64,000 bases of DNA from Calliopum simillimum (Eukaryota; Arthropoda; Insecta; Diptera; Lauxaniidae), in assembly GCA_951812925.1 (NCBI GenBank), contig OX638372.1:86387058-86451057 (forward strand). The letters are read 5' to 3'. This document shows, piece by piece, positions 53,860 to 63,028 of this stretch. Every line of letters starts with the position of its first letter. The first letter of the stretch is position 1. The notes beneath the pieces were generated by a model. That model saw only the letters and a list, made by a program, of their open reading frames with translations, had not been told where the DNA came from and did not search any database. Position numbers and translations under genes: made by a program.

Positions 53860-54840
53860 TATGATCGATGATTTCAGTGATGAAGTAAAAGGATTACCCT
53901 TTTGCTTCTATTTCGATAACTTATTTACAGGTTTTCCCTTATTGATTTATTTGAAATCTTGTGTTATAATGGAACTGGCACAATTTGCGAAAACAAGCTG
54001 TTCCGTAGGAAATAAAAGTTAACTTAGAAAAAAGAGGTCATTGTGAATCAATACTAATGATAGATGAAAATATTCATTTATTGAAATGACTTGGCCTTAT
54101 TTTGGAGTTTGCCCAAAGTCAAGTGTATTGCGATACTCAAGAGACGCACATGTCTGTTCCAAGGCAAAAAGGTGTTACAGAATACAACAAATACATGTGT
54201 GGCGTTGATCGTATAGATAAAAATGTGAAGGTACTCAAAAGCGGCCAAAAAAATAGCGGCCAAAAAATAGCGGCCAACAAAAAGGGGTCAAAAAATAGCG
54301 GCCAAATAAAAAAGGGGCCAAAAAAAGGAAAAAAAAAGGCAAGCGATATCGAGAAGCTAACATTCGCCTCAAGACTGTAGTTTCTGGATTTGAACCCAAA
54401 TGGGTAACTGAAGATCTCACTCATGCTGAAATTTACGAATACTTAACTAATGTCAGCAATCACATTCACTATAATTAACTTCATTGTACTCCATTGGCCC
54501 CTTTTTTATTTGGCCGCTATTTTTTGGCCCCTTTTTTTCTTTGGCCGCTATTTTTCGGCCCCTTTTTTTTGGCCGCTTTTGAGTGGAACCTAAAAATGTA
54601 GCAATGAATCGTATTGGATACAGAGGAAAGAAATGGTGGAGTTCCTTTGAACATGCTTGGCAATTGCATCATTGCATCGTAATGGTCAAACTTATTGAGT
54701 CAACTTGAATTTCGCCAACAAATTGCAATTTATTATTGCAAAACGTATGGTGAAAAGGCTGAAACTACAGGCCAACCGTCTTCATATAGAAGACTCGGCG
54801 ACGATACAAGAGTTGAGAACACTCTTCGCTACGATGTACT
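53860..54840 (+). pseudogene. piggyBac-like transposase, C-terminal half
   Basis: The parts in order are DDFSDEVKGLPFCFYFDNLFT, GFPLLIYLKS (then a frameshift), YNGTGTICENKLFR, KKRGHCES, FAQSQVYCDTQETHMSVPRQK, GVTEYNKYMCGVDRIDKNVK, then (after an insertion) NRIGYRGKKWWSSFEHAWQLH and LEFRQQIAIYYCKTYGEKAET. These match the FDN-F-x-T, G-T-G-T-I, Y-N-x-x-M-x-G-V-D-x-x-D and G-x-K-W-W blocks of piggyBac transposases; the Asp residues of F-D-N and G-V-D are likely catalytic. It is interrupted by the element 54233-54584 between DKNVK and NRIGYRG. It is not the missing half of 19250-20258 in any positional sense. Confidence 0.75.
54233..54584. mobile_element. Small fold-back element with iterated GCGGCC termini
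   Basis: ACTCAAAAGCGGCC at 54233 is matched by its exact complement ending at 54584. Each arm (about 100 bp) iterates AATAGCGGCCAA and AAAGGGGCCAA units, inverted on the right. It splits the piggyBac-like gene. The 140 bp core has an open frame, KRYREANIRLKTVVSG, then FEPKWVTEDLTHAEIYEYLT, ending at TAA 54476-54478, which is unlike piggyBac. No clean target duplication was seen. Confidence 0.7.
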
Positions 54841-55009
54841 AAGCCTTTCAGGCCTGTTCTGTAATCCGTGTAGTTTCAATTACTTTTTATTTAGGAAGCA
54901 TTTTTAAGAAAATGTGGAGTCACAAGATTAAAAGTTTTAGAATCTATTTTGTGGAGAATTACAGGTTCTGTTGAGTACGAATGCCCAAAATGGCAAAAAT
55001 TAAAAATCG

Positions 55010-56066
55010 TGGGGTAAAGTGGGAAACTTTTAAAACTCATAAAAACTAATTCAAATGTTAGAAAAAAGTTCTAATATCTTTATTGTAAGTCAAAAAAGGT
55101 TCAAGAAACACAGCCATAGAACTAAATATGAAAAGAAATAATGATTTTGCTGGAAAAAAATATATGAAAAACTGTGTTTAAAAAAATTTGTGAAATAGTA
55201 TCTTATTCGTCGTTCTCTGATGAAACATCAAAGTCCGAGTCACAGTGTTAGTAATAAAAGAAGCTTTTAGTGAGATTAACGCATTTCAAGTGAAATGGGC
55301 GTTGACAATCCTTTAGGTTGCATTTGATGGTGTTGTGTCTGGTCATGATTTCGGGCATGAGTTCCATGCAAATGGTGCAAAAATCACGATCCTCATCTGA
55401 GCTAGAGCTTCTTTGTTTCTTCTTTGGCGCTATCTTTGTTGTTGGTGCTTTTTTGTTCCTGGTGCTTTTTTGCTCCTAGTACTCTATTTTTTATGATTCG
55501 TTTCCCTCTTTCTTCCGTTTATTTGTTAAACGTTTCTTAGCTGCTTTTTGCAACTCGCTTAGCTTTTCCGGAGTGTTTACTCACAATATAAATGTAGAAT
55601 ACTTCTTTGAATCATGAAAAAGTATAATACGTTGACAAGTGGGGACTAGCAATCGTGAAATAACATTTCCCAATTTACCCCATAAAAAGTTTCCCACTTT
55701 ACCCCGATACCACATTTTGCAAAAAATGTGAACTTCATTCTTTCACTCTATGAATTACACGGAATCCTTTTGCGTTATCAAAATTAAGACTACAGAGAAT
55801 ATTTTTGTGTACTTACAATCGGTTTGTATCCAGAAACAGTAAAAATATCGATGCTTAAAAATTTCAAAATGAAATTTCAAAATCACTTAAAAACTTTGCA
55901 TGATTCCAGAGATCACAATCACAATACGTATGCACGCATCGCTATACCATAAAGATTTGCTTACGGTCATTGCAAGTACATTTCAGAAGCGCATGACAGC
56001 TAAACTTTGCTAGTTTGCCCGAAAAGGGGCGTTTCCCACTTTACCCCACTTCCCACTTTCCCCTAC
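55010..56066 (-). mobile_element. pogo-like non-autonomous element with GGGGTAAAGTGGG repeats
   Basis: The left end is TGGGGTAAAGTGGGAAAC at 55010. The right end (56030-56066) carries the complement twice, finishing CCCACTTTCCCCTA. Another pair lies internally (55664-55705). On the minus strand it carries the 3' end of a transposase with a zinc finger. The left end looks slightly truncated relative to the right, where GTAGGGGAAAGTGGG precedes the repeat. It is probably an internal deletion derivative of a pogo-type element. Confidence 0.65.
55203..55580 (-). pseudogene. pogo-like transposase C-terminus with PHD-type finger
   Basis: The frame reads TPEKLSELQKAAKKRLTNKRK, then stops, KKAPTTKIAPKKKQRSSSSDE, DRDFCTICMELMPEIMTRHN, KCNLKDCQRPFHLKCVNLTK and HCDSDFDVSSENDE, then a stop at 55203. 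C-x-x-C...C-x-x-x-x-C...F-H-L-K-C-V...C-D-S-D is the PHD-like finger found at the end of many insect pogo/Tigger transposases, after a Lys-rich linker. Two stops in the linker and one in the finger (Y-Y-stop-H-C) show decay. The catalytic DDE domain is absent. The finger may have bound chromatin in the parent. Confidence 0.65.
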
Positions 56067-56640
56067 ATAATACATTTTAACGTTCGACACACCGTTTTAA
56101 TCAAAATCGGAACAGGCCTGATTATGTTCAAACTTGCCATAGGAAACGTTGCGCTTTATCCGAATGCACGGCAAATCAACGCAATAAATGCGAATATTGT
56201 AAGGTTGGTCTTTGCGTCAGGTGTTTTATGCTATTCCTTACTAAAAGATGATTTATTAAAAAAAAAAAAATAAATAAAGGTGTTTAAAAGTTATCGTTTT
56301 TCAATAAAACCATTAAAAAAATAGCCAAAACGCGTTTTTGCTGTGATTTAGTAGAGGAAAAAACCAGTAGCGCCTAGAGTGATCATATGATCATGGACAT
56401 TTTTGACATATTCTGACGAGGCGTTCCGAAGGATAATAGTGAAAATCAATAAATGGCGTTTAATTATACTTGAGATTATGTTAATGCAGGTTTTATTTCA
56501 AAAATCCAAAAAAAAAAAGTTCCATTCTGCCTAATGCTAAAATCATTTAACGCTGCAAAATGGTCACATAGCAAGGGATAAATTAATTTATTGTTTAGAG
56601 ATGATTAGGTATAAAGATATGTACATATTTTTTCTTGATT
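56067..56640. other. AT-rich sequence, nothing recognised
   Basis: There are short open frames only. A mixed A-run lies at 56257-56275. No termini or domain were found. Confidence 0.4.
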
Positions 56641-58260
56641 ATGAAAAAAAACCTCTACTTTATATTTATGTAGGTAATCTCAATTTTTTTTCTTTCAGCA
56701 AGAACGCTATATGTAGCAATATTTTTTGTTGAGATAAGAGTGATTATTACAGTTAGAACTTTGGCAACAACAGTTTCATCAATAATTATACCAACAATTA
56801 GCAATACAAAACCATGAAAAAAAAAAAACAATAAATTGGCGTCCTCCATTAATAAAAGCACGCACACATCAGCACACCAGCAAGAAGCAGCAGCAACAAC
56901 AATGAAAACTATACAGAGAACAATGAAAAAATCGAAATGCTCAACTTCACAGAGAGAGCAAAAGAGCGAAAGGATGAAACAAAAAGTCAAATGAATGGTG
57001 AAATATTCGATGATTGATAGTGCTGCTTCATAGGGTGGGTACGGTCTGTAATGGTGGCACCAACACCAATATAAAACACAACTACCAACAAATGACGGTT
57101 GGTTGGAATTTTTCCAATTGGAATTTGGAAAAAACACTGGAAGAGGAGGAAGACAAAAAGCAGATCAACTATACTGACATATACCGATGCAAACTATAGC
57201 CGTTCGCTCGCACGCATGGCATAAATATGGGCGGCGCATGCGCCATCTTGGCAAAGAGGAGAAATAACAACAACAAATACGAACGTCGTTAGTGTAAGTA
57301 GCAAAGCTATATTTGCCAACAAGAAATTAAATAACGGACACAAATTAAAATATGAACCTGGTCGGTTTTTTCTTCACCAGGTGGCAGCAAGTGGGAAGGT
57401 TGACGCCCATTCTAAAAGCGCCGCTACAGCAGACCGTTGGTGTTTTGCTGTTGCTGCTGCTGCCGTCGCTGCAAGAGAAATGACGTTGAGTAAAAAAAAC
57501 TTTAAACTTTGACTAAAAACACAAAAAAAAAAAAAAAAATCAAAATTGCACGGCGCCGTAAGTTTTGCTTACAGCAACAACACAGCAGCACACAACGCAA
57601 TGCGCCAGCCAGCCAGGCTTTCGTTATTTTGGCCAAAAATCTAACGAGCCAAATGGACGCGCCACAGTTGAACGTGGAAATTAATGCGAATTTGTTGTGG
57701 CAGGCAGCGAGCATCTTGTAACGCGTTGCAACGAGCGAATGAAGTTTTTTTTTTTTTTTGCATGCAATATGACGTATGCAGCGTAAACGTAACGTAATGT
57801 TGCCTTTTCGCATGTCGCAAGGTGTTAAGTTTGCGTAAGCTTACGTTATGCCATCGTGCAGCTGCCGTTTCTTAAAACCGGTTTTAAAGTTGCCACAACA
57901 ACACAATCGCAGTTGAGCAACGCGCGCTAACGGTTGTGCGGCAACGGTAAAGAGCATAAGCAAATAACAAATAAGAGAACCGAAATAAAAACAACAACGT
58001 AAACAAGAAAAAAAAAAACTTGAGAACGAAACAACAAAAAAAGAAACGCAACGTGCGAACTTCATTTGGTGTTGTCGTTTCAACACGCATTTTCGCTAAG
58101 TGTGCAACAGCGAGAGTACGTGACATTGGCCAATTCTTGACATGTTTGACAGCGTTTACTGTTATTAATTGACATTTATTCAACACGTGGTGATTTGTTG
58201 TTGTTAATCAACAACGAAAGAAAATCTAAAGCAACAAAAAAAAAAAAAAAAAAAAAAATG
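56641..58260. other. Compositionally distinct region, possible host sequence
   Basis: This 1.6 kb is richer in G+C and in CAG/CAA/GCA repeats than the rest of the window: AGCAGCAGCAACAACAATG near 56885, TGCTGTTGCTGCTGCTGCC near 57447, GCAACAACACAGCAGCACAC near 57574. It also has CpG-containing stretches such as GGGCGGCGCATGCGCC at 57230. It matches none of the repeats seen here. It looks like fly regulatory or UTR sequence. No open frame with a domain is visible; the 160-codon minus frame at 56655-57137 is hydrophobic low-complexity. It ends in a 23 bp A-run at 58236-58258. Confidence 0.4.
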
Positions 58261-59061
58261 CATAATTCTTTTGAGTGATATATTCATTGAAAAGGATATC
58301 ATTAGATTCATGCTGTAAAGGAAATGTACCTCTGTAGTGCTTGTTTTCTAAAGAAAAATTTTTAAAGGTGAACCATTTCAGTTTGAACAATTTAGGGGGA
58401 TGCAGATTTCTATTGGGGAAATTTATTTTAATCGCGAAAGTTTTGTATGTGCAGCCATACGACTGATTGGATAATACCTAATTAGGAAACCACAAATTTT
58501 TTTATTACACACAAACTTTATCTATCAATCTCTATTCATTTTACTTTATTGTTTATATACAAATAAGAACCTAGTTCATAGTTTCTGTTGTGTCTATCCA
58601 TCCTTTTCTATTTAAAGAAAAGTGCGTTCGCTTCACTGAGAAAACAAATTTGTTTAAATGATCTTTAAAATCACACATGTTACAATGTGCCAGATTTTGA
58701 GTTTTTGGTAGTTTCTTGTTGTTTAGATGACCACATATTTGCGCATCCTTATTCACTAAGGAATTTGTGGTTTTTAAGCCTACAAAATTTCAGTGAGGGC
58801 AGAAATCCCAAATGTTGTAGCACATTTTGTTTGAAATTTCTCCGTTGCTACAGTGCTCTTTCTATTTCTATTCTAGAAGCAGAATGGAATAATTTAAGCT
58901 GAAAATGGCAATAATCTATGGAAGGAATTAAATGAGGTCGAAAAACGGTACCTCAAAAAACAAAAAAACACAATAAACGAAAATAGTCATGTTAGATTTA
59001 TTTATCGGTGCTGAACCCGAATCTTCGGATTTGCTCTATCACGTATGGTTTTTATAGTCCG
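58261..59061. other. Anonymous sequence, no gene recognised
   Basis: The short minus frame at 58571-58756 (with one C-x-x-C and two isolated His) and the plus frame at 58687-58902 overlap each other and match nothing I know. No terminal repeats were seen before the fold-back at 59062. Confidence 0.4.
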
Positions 59062-59752
59062 GGAGCCGGCAATACTAAAAGTGCCGTCATCGCGGATTCT
59101 GAAATTTTTAATGCAAAATGGTAGTTTGCACTAAGACGAATAAGAAGAGCTTGGTCAGCATGGTTGTAGGCTGGCAGAAATATTTTTAAATGGTTTTTGA
59201 ATTATTAAATTTTCGGAATGTTTTGCCGTCATCGCGGATTTTGATCAATCTTAATATTAATCGATGGTAAATTTCATAACCATTCAGAAAAAATCCAGCC
59301 GACCAATTTTTTTTTTCCGAAAATGACCGGCAGACTTATTTTAATGGTGGGTACAATTTCTCTGTTATCACTGAAATTTTTTTTTTTGTTAATATACGTG
59401 TTTTAATGTCAAATTTAAAAATATCTTGGTATGCGAGCTTAGAAACTGCCGGAAGTACCCACTGTCGCACCATTAAAATAGGTCTGCCGGTCATTTCCGG
59501 CAAAAAAAATTTGGTCGGCCGGATTTTTTCTGAATGGTTATGATATTTACCATCGATTAATATTAAGATTGATCAAAATCCGTGATGACGGCAAAACATT
59601 CCGAAAATTTAATAATTCAAAAACCATTTCAAAATATTTCTGCCAGGCTACAGCCATGCTGATCAAGCTTTTCTTATTCGTCTTAGTGTAAACCATTTTG
59701 CATTAAAAATTTCAGAATCCGCGATGACTGCACTTTTAGTATTGCCGGCTCC
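59062..59752. mobile_element. 691 bp palindromic fold-back element
   Basis: GGAGCCGGCAATACTAAAAG at 59062 is mirrored at 59733-59752. Pairing continues inward for about 290 bp: TCATCGCGGATT, AAGACGAATAAGAAGAGCTT, TTCGGAATGTTTTGCCGTCATC, AATCGATGGTAAAT, and GACCGGCAGACYTATTTTAATGG. The spacer is about 110 bp. GCCGTCATCGCGGATTYTGA occurs twice in the left arm, at 59082 and 59226. It is non-coding, and no target duplication could be identified. Confidence 0.82.
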
Positions 59753-59801
59753 TCGCCTATTAAGTTATTTTAAAAGTTCAAAAACACGATTTTTGAGGTT
59801 A

Positions 59802-60016
59802 TATATCTGTGCAAAGATGGCAAAAGCAAGCTGCTATAGGCTATAGCATGTTTTCATAGTTTTTCAGGAAAGCAAATTCAAATTTTTAATTGATATGAAA
59901 AAATCAGAAAATTTGGTTTTTCAAGTTGTTTTTCTAAAGAACTACAAGCCCTAGAGCAAATCTCACTTTCACAAAAACTGCTTGATAGCAGCTTTTGCTA
60001 TCTTTGCACAGATATA
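59802..60016. mobile_element. Small inverted-repeat element (215 bp)
   Basis: TATATCTGTGCAAAGATGGC, then AAAAGCAAGCTGCTATA on the left, pairs with TAGCAGCTTTTGCTATC, then TTTGCACAGATATA on the right (about 35 bp arms, a few mismatches). The central part is AT-rich. It is a MITE-like structure of unknown family, starting 50 bp after the fold-back at 59062-59752. Confidence 0.6.
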
Positions 60017-60679
60017 GGACGCACAAAATCTGTTTTGCTCCTTTTTTTTAAATGCATCACTTAGTACTATTTTTCGTCTTCAAAATAAGTTATGAATTGG
60101 TCTTCTATGATTATTCCTTAAAAAGTTATGACCATTTTAAAATGATACATGAAAAATGAAAAAATGATTTTTCACTCCATGGTGTCATTTTCACCCCGAG
60201 TCAAATCCGAAATTAAAAATTAATAGTGAAATTTTCATTACTGCGAATTTGAAGTCATTTCTACAGAAATAGATAAAAACTGCACCTTATTCAAAGCCTG
60301 ATATAAATAGGGTTGCCACCCGTGCTATAATAAATAGTATTGTACTATATTTCGGGTCTGCGTACTATATACTGTTGAAGAAATATATGGTACGCAAAAA
60401 TGCTATAATTATACTATATTCATGCTGACTGTACTATATTTTTCTGTGTCAAGTAAAGCACAGTAGTTATTGCTTTTCCATACGTTTATCAGAATGTGCT
60501 TCTACAAGATAAAGTGTCCACAAGAACACATCTTTAGTTTTGAAACACCGAAAGTTATATTAAAGAAATTTCTCACTTTTCAAAATTGACAACGTTAAGC
60601 AAATGTTTGCTTTTGCAACTCTCTTTGCTTCTTTTTATTTTGGAATTTAGTTAATTACATAGTCCTGCGATGACAAGAT

Positions 60680-61058
60680 CAGAGTAAATAAACGCTGTTT
60701 TCAAATGGCGTACATCCTGAAAGTATTCTAGTTCACTTTCGATAGCGGCATTGAATAACCCCGAGCTTTCTCTTTAAAGCGTACATTTAACTTTTCCAAT
60801 TAGATCATTAGTTTCCTAGATATCATCCATTGAAGTAAAGGTATACAAATTGAATATAATCCTTAACAGGGATTAGCGATACTTTTACTTCAATCGATGA
60901 TATCTAGGAAACTAATGATTCAATTGAAAAAGTTAAAAGTACGCTTTAAAGAGGAAGCTCAGGGCTATTCAATACCGCAGTCAAAAGTGAACTAGACTAC
61001 TTTCAGGACGTACGCCATATGTCTGAAAATAGCGTTTCTTACACTTTAAATAAAGAAT
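60680..61058. mobile_element. Palindromic insertion inside the hAT element
   Basis: The left arm (60680-60855) and right arm (60880-61058) are reverse complements with scattered mismatches. Landmarks are AATAAACGCTGTTTTCA versus TGAAAATAGCGTTTCTT, GGCGTACATCCTGAAAGTA versus its complement, and AGATATCATC.ATTGAAGTAAA versus TTTACTTCAATCGATGATATCT. There is a short AT-rich loop and no coding sequence. Confidence 0.78.
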
Positions 61059-61257
61059 AACTCGGATCTCAGACGTGATGGAGCAAATCGGAGGTCATAT
61101 TCGGATTTATCCAGCAAAAATCAATAAAAATCACCTACTCTCATTTCATAATTTTTTTAACTTTTTTCAAAAACGCAGGACTGTGTTGTTTTCACTAAGT
61201 GGTTGCTCTTCCCGTTAAGAAGTTGAAGTCTAATTAAATAAGTTATGGAAAGTAGTA

Positions 61258-61434
61258 GTGAAAACGAATGTACCTACAAAAAAGAGGAAAATACAAAAAA
61301 GGCTTCAAAAATATAAATCTGAATGGGAAAAAGAGTATGACTGGATTACTAAAAATCCGCAAAATGTCTATAATGTAAGATGTGCGCCATGTAACGCTAT
61401 ATTTTCTGTCGGAAAAAGTGGCATTGGCCAGGTG
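61258..61434 (+). pseudogene. hAT transposase N-terminal BED-finger exon
   Basis: It reads TKKRKIQKRLQKYKSEWEKEY, DWITKNPQNVYNVRCAPCNAI, then FSVGKSGIGQ and a donor GTGAGC at 61435. W-x-x-E-[YF]-x-W followed by C-x-x-C-x-x-x-F-S is the BED-type finger start of hAT transposases; the His pair would lie in the next exon, which is missing. An ATG at 61244 is one base out of frame with this exon, so a frameshift separates it from a start. The finger would bind transposon ends. Confidence 0.65.
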
Positions 61435-61615
61435 AGCTTTTTGGCTATTTTTAAATTTCCGTAGCTTCTCGATTTGACAATGTTTTCAAAGGAAATGACG
61501 TTGAAAATCTTTTATAAAATTTTTCGTTACCTCGTTTTGTTTTCGTGATATCGAGACAAAAAGCTTTTAGAGTGCAAGTCTAGTCAAATCTAAATTTTCT
61601 TGAAATCTATTTAAT

Positions 61616-61844
61616 CAGGCATGTTCTGAAATCCGAATCACTTCGGAATCGGAATGAAAGCAATTTTCAAAAGCTCCGCATTTCAATAATTAGCATTTAT
61701 GTTTCGATAAATCGAATAGGAATCATTAGTAAATTTTATTTGTTGAAATACAAATCCGATTCCATTTTATTTGTCGCAATGCAGAGTTCTTGAAGATTGC
61801 TTCCATTCCGATTCCGAAGTGAATCGGATTTCGGAACATGCCTG
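61616..61844. mobile_element. 229 bp MITE with CAGGCATGTTC termini
   Basis: CAGGCATGTTCTGAAATCCGAA on the left mirrors TTCGGAACATGCCTG on the right; CACTTCGGAATCGGAATG and CATTCCGATTCCGAAGTG extend the arms to about 65 bp. It lies in the gap of the internally deleted hAT gene. Flanks ATTTAAT and AATATTT do not give a clear duplication. Confidence 0.78.
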
Positions 61845-61963
61845 AATATTTTCATATTTTTCAAGCCTTGATATTTTGGAAACAAAGCGAGATATCGAAA
61901 AATTTTATTTAGTTTTTTAAACTTTCTTGGGTCGATTTATAAAAAATCATCTTTTTTTTAGTA

Positions 61964-62170
61964 ATGAATTTGAAATGGCGCGACGACAGAAACAGAGCGA
62001 GTATCTCATTAATTAAAAATGAGCTTTTGATCTGCATTAATTTAAGTATTGAATGCGACAAAACGTATGACACTTTTATGTTAGACAAAAAATCACTAAA
62101 AAATGCAAAAAGTTCTAAAAAGTATAGTTTTACAAAAATATATAAGTACCAAATAAATCTTTGTCTATTT
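61964..62170 (+). pseudogene. hAT transposase C-terminal end
   Basis: The frame reads NLKWRDDRNRASISLIKNELL, then ICINLSIECDKTYDTFMLDK and LKNAKSSKKYSF. W-x-x-x-R-N-R-x-S-[IV]-x-L-[IV]-K-x-E-L-x-I is the end of the hAT dimerisation domain in the BED-finger subgroup, consistent with the finger at 61258. The E-R-x-F-S motif that should precede it is absent, so the deletion breakpoint lies just upstream. Confidence 0.6.
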
Positions 62171-62283
62171 TTTACTTTTTCCATGAAGTACTATATTTTT
62201 TTGTAGCTTACTTTCTTTTTTTAAGGCTTATTCGGAAAAATACTATATTTTACCCAAAAAATGTTGGTAACCCTAGATATAAA

Positions 62284-63028
62284 TAAGCAAATTACAAATC
62301 TGAAAATCGTTTTAAATTTGAGTGTAGATATGAATGTGCAAAATGTAAAAAAGTCTGATATTCGTCCACTTTGTTCGGCCGGAACCATTTGTAAATTTTT
62401 CAGCGGGCACTATACGAAATCGGGTATTCTACTTTGCATCGAAAACGATACAAATGTATATCAAAAGTTTTTTGTACCCACGATGCGATCTTAAATCTTC
62501 GATTAAAAACATAACACAGCCATTCCATACCTAGCGTAATGATATTTGTCTTCACCATCTCGGGTATCGCTGAAATTTAGAACATACATAGTTTCGTTTC
62601 AGTCCAAAACCAATACAAATAGCAAAAAAAAAAAGTTGTGCTTTTTTGTGGATTTTGTCGGGGTGAAAAAAATTAAAAAATCATCAAATAATGACATAAA
62701 GGTACTGGCTCCTTTTTATTTTATTCTGCTTTTGTTCTTTACTAGAAAACCATTTGTTTTGTTTTTTGGGGCTTTATTGCCATAACTAAATAAGAGCGTA
62801 AGTCGAGCATCTCTGATTGTTTCATGTCCATACAATTTATATGAAGTATACTGAAATTAAGACGGTTAAATAAAGCTGACGCTCGAATAACGCTCCAATT
62901 TAAGTATTGCTGTACCGTATTGACATTTCAGGAAGCCTATCACCTTCTATTTTTGTGGTTTTTGGCAATTATATATTCAAGAATGTACCGCATTGGCATT
63001 TTGATAGTTTGATCACCTTGGATTAGTA
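62284..63028. other. Anonymous sequence, no confident gene
   Basis: The frame at 62261-62494 crosses the hAT border and reads SDIRPLCSAGTICKFFSGHY in unique sequence, with no family I recognise. The rest is AT-rich. Confidence 0.35.

Larger units (their letters stand above)
60308..62275 (+). mobile_element. hAT element, internally deleted, perfect 8 bp duplication
   Basis: The ends are TAGGGTTGCCA at 60308 and TGGTAACCCTA at 62275 (one mismatch in the inverted pair). An identical 8 bp duplication GATATAAA lies at 60300-60307 and 62276-62283. Repeated TACTATATT motifs crowd both subterminal regions (60340-60435, 62188-62250). Inside are a BED-finger exon (61258-61434), the transposase C-terminus (61964-62170) and two smaller inverted-repeat insertions. 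The core catalytic region is missing. Confidence 0.92.

Noticed and set aside
54102..54380. 92-codon plus frame as a novel Lys-rich protein
   Set aside because: Its first half is the piggyBac Y-N-K-Y-M-C-G-V-D block and its second half is read through the GCGGCC fold-back insertion. It is a fusion artefact, not a gene.
19250..54840. The two piggyBac fragments (19250-20258 and 53860-54840) as halves of one split element
   Set aside because: They are 33 kb apart. The first fragment is specific to one duplicate with its own TTAA site, and neither adjoining border matches the other. More likely two independent copies.
56655..57137. 160-codon minus-strand open frame
   Set aside because: It is a hydrophobic, Cys/Val/Phe-rich low-complexity translation of CAA/GAA/CAG-rich DNA with no recognisable motif. 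It starts and stops without splice or start context. It is more likely chance in a low-stop-codon composition.
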